Assembly: GCF_001949145.1 (NCBI RefSeq)
Contig: NW_019091384.1
Coordinates: 1,092,160 to 1,149,903, forward strand
Reading direction: 5' to 3'
DNA: 57,744 nucleotides
DNA from: Acanthaster planci
Taxonomy: Eukaryota > Echinodermata > Asteroidea > Valvatida > Acanthasteridae
Shown here: positions 34,271 through 44,667 of the stretch, piece after piece
How positions within the stretch are numbered: the first letter of the stretch is position 1
Layout of the letters: each line of letters starts with the position of its first letter
Made by a program: the position numbers and the translations under genes
The notes under the pieces: model-generated
What the model saw: only the letters and a program-made list of their open reading frames with translations
What the model was told of the DNA's origin: nothing
Databases searched by the model: none

Positions 34271-34830
34271 GATTACCGTGTGAATAATGGAATTAGTTTT
34301 GATTGTCATCAAGATTTAATAGTTTTTATGTCAATATGGAAAGGCAGTTCAATACAAAGGACCAAAGACGGATTTATCAAGCGAAATAAGTGGCTCACGA
34401 AGCTGTGCATTCCACTGAATAAGAAACGACATGTCACAATACTCTGATAAGCTCTTTCAAAGCAAAGAGCGTTTCTACGAGGACCTTGACAGCCCACCAA
34501 CGTGCACCTTTCATCAACATGTTACTGATCATGGGCAACTTCAGTACCAGAGTTGGAAGACTCAGCGACCACTGGAGGGCAGTGCGAAACCCCCATGTGT
34601 TTGGGACTTCAATAACTTCTATAGATGAGCGAATGCGCCAAGCACACGCTGTGCGTCACGAATAAAATGTCACATCTGGCTGTGATATATGATGGTATGT
34701 TATGCAGACCGTGTCCGAATTTCTTGCTGTGGTTTATTACCGTAGAGATTAGTACATTGGCTGCAACCGCTCTTCATAACATAGAGTGTAATTTCAAGCT
34801 GTTACCAAGTAAATCGGACACGGCACGCTG

Positions 34831-35005
34831 CTAATATTCAAGAGGATTTAGACATGCGAGTAGACTCATCAGTGCAGCCAACGGTAAAATTGAATTTTGC
34901 TGCGATACAAAGTTAATATTAATACTAATATTCAAGAGGATTTAGACATGCGAGTAGACTCATCAGTGCCGCCAACGGTAAAATTGAATTTTGCTGCGAT
35001 ACAAA
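34831..35005 (+). repeat. Tandem duplication, 81-bp unit
   Basis: 34831-34911 and 34925-35005 are nearly identical ('ctaatattcaagaggattta', 'cgagtagactcatcagtgc'), separated by 13 bp, period 94 bp. A recent local duplication. Confidence 0.9.
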
Positions 35006-35288
35006 ACGTTAACGTTTATTATAAGCATTAAATTTAGGCTGTTAAACTCGCGACGTTATTTCGAAAATAATTAACATTAGGCAGTTGTGGAAATATAGAC
35101 ATTGTAACAACGTTTACAACACGACGTTGGCTATGAACATCAAATTTAGGTCGTTATTATTGCGACACAATTTAAACAATAATTCAGTTATATAGGTGAA
35201 TGTCGAAGTCTGCACGTCGACATTGAGTTAGGAAAAATATATTGAATTGAGTTCAGGAATATTGCGACCGATTTTAACCATACTTTCA

Positions 35289-35618
35289 GTGTTTAAAAAT
35301 TTCTCAATGACGTTTTTCGCTTTTCGGCAAGATTTAAAAATTGTCAACTTTACAAACTGAATCATCATACTATCCAGATCCGAAAAGGCATTCTTCCTTT
35401 TAGTATAACACGGAAGAATAATAACATTAACAAAATGTATGAAAACATCCGAGGTTTTAATTCTTCTAAAAAGTACCACTATGCCCTAGCTGCGAGCTTG
35501 TGGCACTTAAATATGGAACACAGATTTTCGGTCATACATTTTGCCCTGCTTCCAAGAATGACCCTATTCGGTATCGTGAACAAGTGCTCAAGGCCTGGTA
35601 TTCTATATCCAGCAAGAA
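35289..35618 (+). repeat. Left pseudo-LTR of Penelope-like element
   Basis: Shares 'gtttaaaaatttctc', 'aaactgaatcatcatactat' and 'tgaccctattcggtatcgtg'-type blocks with 37196-37588. Both contain the same frame ('SSKKYHYALAASLWHL'), so the duplicated part is coding-like. Confidence 0.85.
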
Positions 35619-35639
35619 ATGACAAAGATTTGTGTGTGT

Positions 35640-37150
35640 CGAGTTATAAACGTGTGAACGATCAGGCTGATATTTATCTTGTTAAACAATGCCAGGAACT
35701 CTAAAACTGCTAGGATTTACCTACTCCCCAAGATCTACAAAGCAGGTAATCTAGGGGGGCATCGTTTCCGCAAATGGATCGCCCACTGAAAACATACCAT
35801 TGCTCATTGACACTTTTCTCAAACCCCTCGTTCCACAGATCCCGTCATATATCCACGACACGCCAGACTTCCTACGTAAGCTGAAAAAGTCAAGAACCAG
35901 ATTCCCAGCACAGCCATCATTGGGACCTTTGATGTTTCTTCTCTCTATACTAACATTCCCCATGAAGAAGGTATTCGTGCCTGCTGCTCTGCTCTCATGA
36001 ACAGCGGACACACAACTCCCCCCATCAGTGATGTCGCGACGCTTACGAGACATGTACTAACCGAGAACAATTTCTCTTTCATGGGCAAACACTATCTACA
36101 GGTACATGGCACAACTATGGGCACCCGCATGGTTCCCTCCTTTGCTTGCATCTTCATGGGTAACCTTGAAGAGCGCATGCTCACTTCAGCACCGTGCCGC
36201 CCTTGGATTTGGCGGAGATACATTGATGATGTATTTTTCATCTGGACCAGTCACAGTGGCAGTCTAGACATCTTCATTAACCATATCAATTCTTTCCACA
36301 GGACAATTAAGTTCACTTCGGAAAATTCCCTCCATCAGGCCAACTTTCTCGATGTCAGCGCCCGGAAGGAGAACAACTTCGTGACTACTGACCTGTATTC
36401 CAAGCCGACACATACCATACCCATCAGTATCTTCACTCACTCAGCTGTCACCCTAGACACTGCAAGACTGGTATTGCATACATCCAAACACTCAGGCTGA
36501 GACGCATTTGTTCTAATGATTCAGATTTCTCCCGTCGTACACAGGAACTGAAGAGGCATTTGATTGCAAGGGGGCACACCTGTCACCAGGTTCAACGCTC
36601 TTTCAATAGGGCCCGCTCCGTCCCTAGAAATCTTGCACTCAAGGAAAGAAACAATCCCCAGGGTTCCCTTGGTCACCACTTTCTATCCTCGTCTTCCTCC
36701 CCTCCGCAAAATAATCAAAGACAATCATCCTCCACATTCAGACCGCCTAGAAAGTGCCATCCTAGACACCCCGCTTGTAGCCTACAGGCGTCCCTGCAAC
36801 CTACGGGACCTTATCGTTCGGGCAGAGGTGCTCCCTTTGGATACCTTTCCCCCTCCCGGCAAGGCACGTTCAAGTGTGATTTCAGCAGATGTGTTGTTTG
36901 CCAGAACCACGTCCTGGAATCAGATACATTCTCTGGACACTCTTCCGGTACCACCCACAGAACTAAAGGCACTATCACTGGTAGCTCTTCTAATGTCATA
37001 TATCTTATTTCTTGCAGGGTGTATGTTGGAGAGACTAAGAACACTCTCATGAAGCGTTTCTATGGCCACAGATCCAGGGTCAACACCAAACGACTAGATC
37101 CCCTGTGGGCCACCACTTCAACCTTCCTAACCATTCTCTGTCTGACATGA
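35640..37150 (+). pseudogene. Penelope-like RT plus GIY-YIG endonuclease
   Basis: The RT begins around 'LPKIYKAG'. It shows 'GTFDVSSLYTNIPHEEG' (35926 on), 'LQVHGTTMGTRMVPSFACIF', 'RRYIDDVFFIW' with catalytic YIDD, and 'LHQANFLDVSARKENN'. The C-terminal endonuclease, in the frame 36560-37150, has a Cys pair region 'CDFSRCVVCQNHV', then 'SSNVIYLISCRVYVGETKNT' and 'RFYGHRSR'. Residues between 'LISC' and 'YVGET' are shorter than usual. Breaks at about 35.70, 35.89 and 36.50 kb and a truncated end mean it is not functional. Confidence 0.88.
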
Positions 37151-37195
37151 TCTTACAGGGCATAGAATCACTAGGGTTCTGCACATCCTTTCTAT

Positions 37196-37588
37196 GTTTA
37201 AAAATTTCTCGTTATCGTTTTTCGCTTTTGGCAAGATGATGAAATAAGCTACTAAACAAAAAATCAATTTGTTTTGGAGTCTTTATTTCCAAATTGTCAG
37301 CTTTACAAACTGAATCATCATACTATCTGGACTCGAAAAGGCATTCTTCCTTTTAGTAGAACACGGAAGAATAATGCACAATGAGATTTATTGAAGAAAA
37401 TGTATGAAAACATCCAAGGTGCTAATTCTTCCAAAAAGTACCACTATGTCTTAGCTGCAAGCTTGTGGCACTTACAGATGCAGCACAGATTTTCGGTCAT
37501 ACATTTTGCCCTGCTTCAAAGAATGACCCTTTTCGGTATCGTGAACACGTGCTCAAGGCCTGGCATTCTACATTTAGCAAGAAATGAG
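37196..37588 (+). repeat. Right pseudo-LTR of Penelope-like element
   Basis: Direct repeat of 35289-35618 with about 90% identity and one 60-bp length difference. Follows the endonuclease end closely. Confidence 0.85.
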
Positions 37589-38677
37589 ACTGAAGGGTAC
37601 ACACTCGTTCATCGCTATACACATTCTGGACTATTGTTACTAAACACATCCCCCCTAGATGTCTCAAAAGAATTCCTCAGATTCCAGTGAAACTATGACC
37701 AACACAAAACAGGAAGGTTCTCTCCGTCTTATATCTTGCTTTATATGTGGCATTCAGTCGATGAAGAAGAAAGAATAGATTGACCAACATGCATAACATG
37801 CAGCTTGCTTACATTATAATGCATTATTAAAGGATTTGAGTCTCACGTAAACTGAATTATGTATATACTGTCTAATCGAGTCAAGCACTAACATTCGATT
37901 GAACTGGTATACGACAAGCTGGTCCTATTGTTTTCGTTTGCTTTCGATTGGATAGTACTCGTCGTATACATATCTACGCGTGGTTCGAGCAGTACAAAAC
38001 GAAAGAATTCTATTGAGACTTAAGACAGTTTCACAAAAGCGACATTGACATAACGTGGTATTATACTAGTTACATGTATCGACGTCGAAACAACATGGCA
38101 ACCAGATTTCAACCCAATCCCAATTTTGAAATTACGTTGTGAACCCGCCGTGAATGATTATAATTCCAGCTTTATAAATATTAGTTAGCGGTTCATGTAG
38201 TTAGTATTCGATGTTTTGATGAAGCTTTCAACATCTAAATTTACGTCTATACTGAAATGAACAAGAGTATTGTGCTTTTAATTGAAACCGTAAAGAAACT
38301 AAGGCCATGCCGGACTAGTTCCATGACATGTATTTCAGTGATACTTTAAACTTCAACCCCCCCAAAAAAAATTCAGGACAAGAAATTTTTCAAACAGGAC
38401 GTTTTTCCATTTACATGTATGTAACAATAACCACAGGCACTTCAAAGTTAACATTCATCCGTAGTGATTGATGTTATAAATGGCGTCACATCAGTATCTG
38501 GATAGTTTTGGAAACTATGAAGTCATTATTTTAATAGATCAAGAAATTACACTGAGAAATTATCTATTTGAGGTCAGTGCCACAACTATATAACCAGTTC
38601 TTGTTTTAATGGTTCCCCTTTATACGTATGAAAGTACAAAAACGACAAGCCTAAGAATATGGCGATTCAAAGGATAC
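37589..38677. other. XDH intron 2, right part
   Basis: AT-rich, no repeat or coding signature recognised. Confidence 0.6.
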
Positions 38678-38735
38678 ACTTTGTGCGCAGGTAGGCGAGT
38701 AAAGTAAGTTCTGGCTTCACATGATGAACCACAAC
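38678..38735 (-). CDS. XDH: XDH exon 2
   Basis: Encodes residues 22-40 plus the first base of codon 41 ('VVVHHVKPELTLLAYLR', then TK). This is the strand and helix leading into the first iron-sulfur loop. The acceptor is ..AACCAG. The donor must be GTATCC, leaving one base, because exon 3 supplies two bases and the joined codon reads Leu, giving '..[13 protein letters not shown]'. A second GT two bases upstream (AAA|GTGTAT) would break the frame, so this donor is weak but phase-determined. Confidence 0.85.
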
Positions 38736-39521
38736 CTGGTTAAACCATAAATGAAAACAAATGTAATTATTGATATTGATTTTAAAACGACAATATCTTT
38801 GGTCCCAAATAGGCTGCGTATGGAGGAAGAAGGAAACCAAAAAATACCTGTCTGCCCTTCTCTTCACCGATTAGCTATAAAACAAGATAACTGTTCCCAA
38901 ACTACGTGTTTGAGTTAAAGTGATATCAAGGTTTTATTCTTTGAGTCGACCTGTTGTAATTTTTTTTTCTGGCAAAAACGCCTGATTCGGTTCTCTTGGA
39001 ACGATGGGGTTTCTGGACGAATGTTGTACTCAGTTGCTGCACAGAGGTTGCAACGACAAAGTACTTAAGAACAAACTTGCCCAGGTTGTAGACTTGCACG
39101 TGCTCACTTTTCGAGGGAGAAAAAAATGGCACATGCAAATTTAAACTTGCACAGTGCTCAAATGTGGCAGGTAGCGTATATATGTGGACGTTCCAAAAGT
39201 CAAAACTTTGGCAAGGTTGTCAGTGTAAACTCGTATAACTTTGCGCAAATCGCGACTAGCACGCGCTAATAATTTGGCCAGTGTAATTTTCGCGCAAGGT
39301 TAAATGCCACAGCTTGTCAAATTTGCGCTCATGAATCACTGTTATACGTTGCTCTACTAGGCCTGCTTTATTTTGTTACCAAATATAATGGGCGTAACAC
39401 TAGCATAAGTGCGTCTTGTGCTGTACTAAACGAACGTCAGCAAAAACAGGACTGCACCACTAGGCCTTCAACTAAACTTGACCTACAACCCAAGCCTTGG
39501 ACAAATAGAAAGCTAACTTAC
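38736..39521. other. XDH intron 1
   Basis: 786 bp with no feature recognised apart from splice signals. Confidence 0.65.
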
Positions 39522-39584
39522 TTTTTTACCATTGCAGAAAAACACCAGTGGGTCGGTTGGTTTGTCAGCAGGAGCATGGTCCAT
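39522..39584 (-). CDS. XDH: XDH exon 1 (N-terminus, start codon)
   Basis: First coding exon of xanthine dehydrogenase, the cytosolic molybdo-flavoprotein that oxidises hypoxanthine to xanthine and xanthine to urate. The ATG at 39584 sits in a good context (ACAATGG). The 21 codons end in 'PLVFFCNGKK', matching the usual 'LVFFVNGRK' opening of the first 2Fe-2S domain. The donor GTAAGT follows at 39521. The reading frame is open further upstream, but this ATG gives the family's normal N-terminal length. Exon end phase is 0. No TATA box was identified. XDH is preferred over aldehyde oxidase because all twelve exons read closest to XDH. Confidence 0.88.
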
Positions 39585-40390
39585 TGTTAGCGACACTGTG
39601 TCATAATAATAACCCACTGAGACTATACACTTCGAAAGCAGTCGGTTTCGTGCAGGCAGGTGCAGCCTATGATTTAGCCACGTGTACTTGTACCCACACC
39701 CGCGTGTATTGTACTTCAAAGGATGTTGCAGAGCTGGTTTATTCAACGCTCCTGAACCTAGTACCTGCCTTCAATACAATCAATACACAAGTAGAGGGCG
39801 CTGTCGGCTGGATGACCGTGTGAACACAGACTTCGTCCGGAGTATAGAGAGCCTCACTAGTGCCATTGCAGGAACCTGGATAAGTCTGTAGGGCTATCTG
39901 AGGGCTCTCAACTCACGCTGTTCTGATTTGACAAAACTAAATAAGACGAAGGAATTAGGATGATAAAATTGTGGGTAGGCCTACTGTGGAGAGGGGCAAG
40001 GATGATTGAGATAGTTGTCAAATGAGATAAGGTAATGAAGTCGATGGTGGATGATAAGGCTGTGGTGTGGTCGCAAAAATCCTGCGCCGAGGCTGGTGAA
40101 AGGAGAAAATAAAGTAGAGACTTTGGTCGAGTGCGGGTCAATCTAACTTGAGAAATAGCTTTTGGTGATTGGGCTGTCATTATTAATCATCAGTGGGCGG
40201 TAGGGAAACCTGGTCATCTGGATCCAGCCGTGTCTCTCTCCACTAGCTCCAAATAGTGCCCAATTGTTAAATAGTTTATTATAACTATATGATATAGCTT
40301 TGAACTTTTTTCGTATTAATTGGTCATAGGTGTTGGTCATCAACAATATTTTATTGAAGAAATTACCTCCCATATTGCATGGACGGGATT
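39585..40390. other. XDH 5' flank
   Basis: Expected to hold the XDH 5' untranslated region and promoter. I see no TATA box or strong CpG cluster; 'AGGGCGCTGTCGG' near 39795 is the only GC-rich patch. Small frames on both strands look fortuitous. Confidence 0.4.
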
Positions 40391-40740
40391 ATTAACCATG
40401 CGCATGGTTTACTACATGTGTGATTCGGTCCCTGTTCGGGAAAGTTCTCGCGCGCTCTCTCTCTACGTTCTGGACTGAGGGCCAGCAACTGACAAAAACA
40501 GCCAGGAAAACTCCCTTCAGATACGGGCGGGAACTACCGATAATCTCTTCCCACTCCTGGTGAGCGGGGTGTTTATTTTGAACTACACCAATGTGCCACA
40601 GTTCGCAATAAAGCTGGTGTGAAACTTAGACTACCATACGCCGTCTGGCTTTCCAATCCCTTACCGGGAGGGCAACCTTCCCCCCCCCCAGGGCTTACGC
40701 CCAGCACCCTCCAACAGGCGCTCTCCCGCCGTCGCTACAT
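40391..40740 (+). repeat. LTR-like fragment with poly(A) signal
   Basis: GC-rich sequence with 'GCAATAAAGC' at about 40605 followed by 'cgtctggctttccaatccct' and a C10 run at 40680-40690. The AATAAA followed by a GT-rich stretch resembles the R-U5 end of an LTR. Termini and a partner copy were not found. Confidence 0.4.
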
Positions 40741-41074
40741 ATTTATTTAACCTTACGCAAGAAAGAGCGGCTATCCAAACGCAAGGGGGATATCAGTTAA
40801 CGAACGGTGCTGTTCGTTTGGTGGAATCTACCACCAATCTGTGATTAAGTAATTGAGTCCAATGTCAATAAAGGTTACAATGAATGTCAATACACGTGAT
40901 ACAGTGGACTAAATCTCACGGTGACCAGTGATTCCAAAGGCACTTATATGATGTTTATTCATTGCCGGTGCTTCAGTTATCCTTCGTATACACAAAAGCA
41001 TTTAATTATGTACAAAATGATCCTCACGGGTAGGTAGTCCTAGTTAAGAAATTTATCCTCAACCTACACTAGGG

Positions 41075-41230
41075 TAACCCTCACGGTGATCAGGGTAACC
41101 CTCACAATAACCAGATAACCCTCAATAACTAGGTAACCTTTAATGACCAGGTAACCCTCACAATAACCAAGTAACCCTTGATGACCAGTAACCCTCAAGT
41201 TAACAGGTAACCCTTAAGTCTAAAAAATCT
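41075..41230. repeat. Degenerate minisatellite, 'GGTAACCCTCACNATAACCA' type
   Basis: About eight to nine irregular units of 16-22 bp built from 'taaccctca' and 'aataaccaggtaa'. Single scattered units ('taaccctcacgggtaa') recur at about 41020 and 41390, so the array extends loosely on both sides. Confidence 0.7.
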
Positions 41231-42150
41231 ACTGATGGCTTATAACTGGTAAGTCTTGACCACACAAGCAAAGACAATCTTCGTTATTATACAGCACAAC
41301 AGGGTAAACTTATACAACAATAACCTCTATTTCCTTACGAAGCAACACAGTTGCCAAACTGCAACAAGGTTCAAGGTGACTTGACTTAAATAACCCTCAC
41401 GGGTAAGTTGATTAAGAAGGCGATTATAATAGTCCTCACAGACTTAAACGGAAACTTGCACCCAGTAAAACTCAACGAGGAAAGCAAGCTCTCAGACCAG
41501 GAGTGCAATCAACCGTCGCTATGCCAACAAGCATGGAACAACGGCACGCGATCCCTCCAGTCTTAGCTTCGCTAATTCCCCAACTAACTGATTCACACGG
41601 GTTCCCTAACCCTACAATCCAACAAACGGGACTGTCTAACAATCCTCCAATCTTCAATGAGATCTTATATAATCGGCAGCTCCCGCAACTGAGAACAAGC
41701 ACCACACTAACCGATCGCACCAGGCACACTTGAGGTAGATCCCCAACCCCCAGCGGTCGTACGTCAAATTTAACACTTAAAACTCAGTATATAGACGCCA
41801 CGACTCCACAGAGCTCTTGTTAGCACGCTGCCATCGCAAGAAGTCCTGGAAACCTACGCAGTCAGCGCCACGTAAAGTAATGCGCGCTTCTGATTGGTTG
41901 CTTCATGCATGATTTACACCAACATAAATTATTAATGACCGAGACTAAACACAACTCTGCACACCTACACTCATTGAAGCTTCAGTGTCAGCATTTTAAC
42001 TGTAATTTTTTAAATCGCATGATCTCGTCATCGTTCATGCCATTTCAAATCATGTCAGTCTGAGTACAAGTCAGTGTTGGAGCAAAGGCTTTGATTCTCA
42101 AGGCAAAGACTTTGACCCACAAGCCTTACGTCCAAGGTTGCAGGCATAGA
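41231..42150. other. Intergenic, probable old retroelement DNA
   Basis: No coding signature recognised. 'CTTATATAATCGGC' near 41665 is TATA-like on either strand. The open frame at 41472-41729 (minus) has no family similarity. Confidence 0.4.
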
Positions 42151-42157
42151 CAAAAAT

Positions 42158-42350
42158 AACCTGTCCGGTTCGTAAGTGTGATGTCACTTCAGTTTAAACC
42201 ACGCCCACTGCACAGGGTTACATGCATCAACCGCCGTTTATATGGAACCATGGAACCGGAAGTTAATGAGCATCTTCAGCAATTGTCCAATGAGAGCCTG
42301 CAGATCGTGGCGCGTCCGCCTTTGTGACGAAATCACTTACGAACCGGATA
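42158..42350. repeat. Inverted repeat pair, possible MITE
   Basis: The left 'TGTCCGGTTCGTAAGTG' and the right 'CACTTACGAACCGGATAG' are inverted copies about 170 bp apart. No target-site duplication was assigned. It lies over the putative 5' end of the plus-strand unit below. Confidence 0.5.
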
Positions 42351-42492
42351 GACCGACAGCGGGCGCCAGAGTGTAATTTCACGGACGGCGCCATTTTCAA
42401 AAACCATGGGCTATCTTGACTGCCACAGACTATCATGATTTGTGTACTGAACGAGACCGTCCGGTAAAATTGTCAAAGAAGAACAACTACAG
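42350..42492 (+). other. Putative first exon of an unassigned plus-strand transcript
   Basis: CpG-containing sequence with 'GGCGCCATTTT' (YY1-like on the opposite strand), ending in a good splice donor CTACAG|GTAAAG. A frame open from about 42376 ('ILTATDYHDLCTERDRPVKL', and on) continues in phase into 43039-43156. It has no ATG in that frame, so it may be untranslated or non-coding. Confidence 0.3.
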
Positions 42493-43038
42493 GTAAAGGT
42501 AGTTTGCAGTATTTTTTTTATGTATTCCAACTGGTAAGACCAAACTGAAAGTACGATGGACTAGATTTGTGAGCTGTCAATTAATTTTGAGTAATTTTAT
42601 TCGGCATTTTTGAAATTATCTCAGGGCAGCCAGCAAGCATGTGGCACGAGCGCAGGCCAATCATGCTACCTCAGTTTACAGTGATTCTTCACCCACTTCC
42701 TAAAATGCCAGAGAATGTTTGTACTTAAGTGTTGTAATGACTAGGGGGCTTTATTATCCTGAAGTAGGACTAGAAATAGTCTAGTGGCGCAATAAGGTCT
42801 GAAAATTCTGAAAGTGAACATTTAATTCAGCTGTAGAATATTATGAATTCACCTCCATTTGTAGCATTTTATATTCGTATTTATGTATGTATTGTAAATG
42901 GTAGTATTCCAGTAATTTTGCTTGAGCAGAGATAAACTGATAGTACATGTATATATAACTTGATGCCAATTTTTATTTTTGTTTGAAAATTGATGTTGAC
43001 AAGCAGTGTTTCCCATTTCTCTGATTCACAATTTGCAG

Positions 43039-43156
43039 AATTTCAGTAGATTCACCATGGCTCAAACGCCTGGCACCGGGATACTCTTTTGATGAAAAAA
43101 AGGAGAGAGAAACTTCATACCTCTCAATTCTAAAGGACCTCACCAGAATGAGAAAA
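43039..43156 (+). other. Putative second exon of the same transcript
   Basis: Acceptor TTGCAG, donor AAA|GTGGGT. The joined frame reads 'DSPWLKRLAPGYSFDEKKER' and then 'SYLSILKDLTRMRK', which looks protein-like in composition but matches no family I know. A separate short frame from ATG at 43057 stops after 11 codons. Confidence 0.3.
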
Positions 43157-43858
43157 GTGGGTGTACTTGTAACACATTTGGTTATGCCACCCTGTATTTA
43201 AAAGAACAGGTTGTCCATGTTTAGAAATTATATCTAAATGTAAGGTTATGCGATGATTATATGAAACTATATGTACTTTTATAAAACAAGCAGCAGTCAC
43301 ACAGTTGTGTTTACTCCATTTAACACTAATATCATTGAAAATGGCCTTCAGAATGAGAATACTGAGCTGAATTAAGTTCTGTACTATGTATGTGTAGTTA
43401 AAAGAATCTCAGCATCACAGCATGAGCTTCAAACTAAATGTCATTATAAATAGAAAACGCTGTCAGCTTTAATTTGATACCAATTCTGATTAATACTTTG
43501 GGAGACGATGAATGCTACATTCAGGTTGCATATTGGAGGACATGCTGTATAAAATTGTATGCAAGTTAAGAATAATCTTCCTGGCTTTGTGGCCATGTGC
43601 AGTTAAAATATATGTAACATGACTTATGTTGTCTCAAACATACATACTGTAAATGTACAAGTGAACAAATTTAGGAAGTTTCCCTTCTCAGAGGCAAAAC
43701 ATGATTATCTTAAATCCTGCAGATTTTGCAGAGCTCTGAGCTCTAAGCTACATGTTGTCTATTTCTAGAGCAGCAACCTGTTTAAAGGGTACATGTATCA
43801 TTGAAGTTGATCATTAGTAAAAACAACTCTGGAAGATTGAAGAGTTATTTTTTTTCAG

Positions 43859-44300
43859 AGGAGGATGCAAAAATCTGAAAGAAACATATGATGAAGGATA
43901 TTTGGCAGTATATTTGGAGGAAATTTTGATCTGGCAAAGTCCTACCCTTTGTGGTCAACGAAATAAATGCTCAGTTGCAGATGTACATGTACACTGTAGT
44001 GTACATGAAAGAGGAAAGATGATACTCAGACGAAAACCATTCTCCAATTTCTGGTCAATGTTTGGGAGTAATGACTCCTGATGGAAATCAACCACCTACA
44101 TGTACATGTACAGTATCTATTCATGACACAAAAATACACAGTGCAGGCCATCCAAGTCCACATTGAGCAGAAGGACCCCCTCTTCAGTTGAAAAAAAAAT
44201 TGTGACAAAAGGTCATTTTGTTGTCGTTCGTGAACCAGCGAAGTGCAGTTTTGACCAAAGGGTCTACCTAAATCCCAATATAAATAAACCTTATACAATA
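43859..44300 (+). other. Putative terminal exon with poly(A) signal
   Basis: A strong pyrimidine tract and acceptor (TTTTTTTTCAG) precede a frame open to TGA at 44083 ('NLKETYDEGYLAVYLEEILI', then 'MILRRKPFSNFWSMFGSNDS'). AATAAA follows at 44283-44288. The frame does not match the end phase of 43156, so another exon or a different acceptor is needed. Function unknown. Confidence 0.28.
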
Positions 44301-44403
44301 ATAATCCTTGCGATGAGGTCTACAAAACCTCACACCAGTTATAAATACAGATAAACATTACTTACAGAATGTGAAAATCACTCACTTTATACAAAACAAA
44401 GTT

Positions 44404-44424
44404 GAGGTTTACCTAATAAACCTC
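44404..44424. repeat. Small palindrome
   Basis: GAGGTTTA-CCTAA-TAAACCTC: an 8-bp perfect stem with a 5-bp loop, lying in what may be the 3' LTR of Gypsy-B. Role unknown. Confidence 0.6.
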
Positions 44425-44667
44425 ATTATAGTTATAGGATAGTGAAATAACAGCTTCTCTCGTGGGACTTCCTCTTCTCTCCGAAGGCATCTGTCGTCGT
44501 CGGCTCTTGGCTCGTCTCTTGGTCAGAACTCTTCTCTGGAGAACTTTTAATGCTATTTACAATTTCCCCAAATCCTATCTATATCGTGCAGGGAGCTGGT
44601 GTTCCCTCTGAGGGTACCTTCTAGGAGCCTCTTTTGGACCATTTTCACCTTTCCCCTTGTCCTTATT

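Larger units (their letters stand above)
35289..37588 (+). mobile_element. Penelope-like element with flanking direct repeats (pseudo-LTRs)
   Basis: The RT and GIY-YIG endonuclease coding region (35.64-37.12 kb) is flanked by direct repeats 35289-35618 and 37196-37588. The second has an extra 60-bp stretch near 37240-37300. Such repeats are typical of Penelope-like elements, which often lie as partial tandem copies. The element is in XDH intron 2, antisense to the gene, and has frameshifts and stops. Confidence 0.85.

Noticed and set aside
40391-42000. Complete LTR retrotransposon between XDH and the plus-strand unit
   Set aside because: Only an AATAAA-containing GC-rich stretch and a minisatellite are visible. 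No paired LTRs or coding region could be shown.
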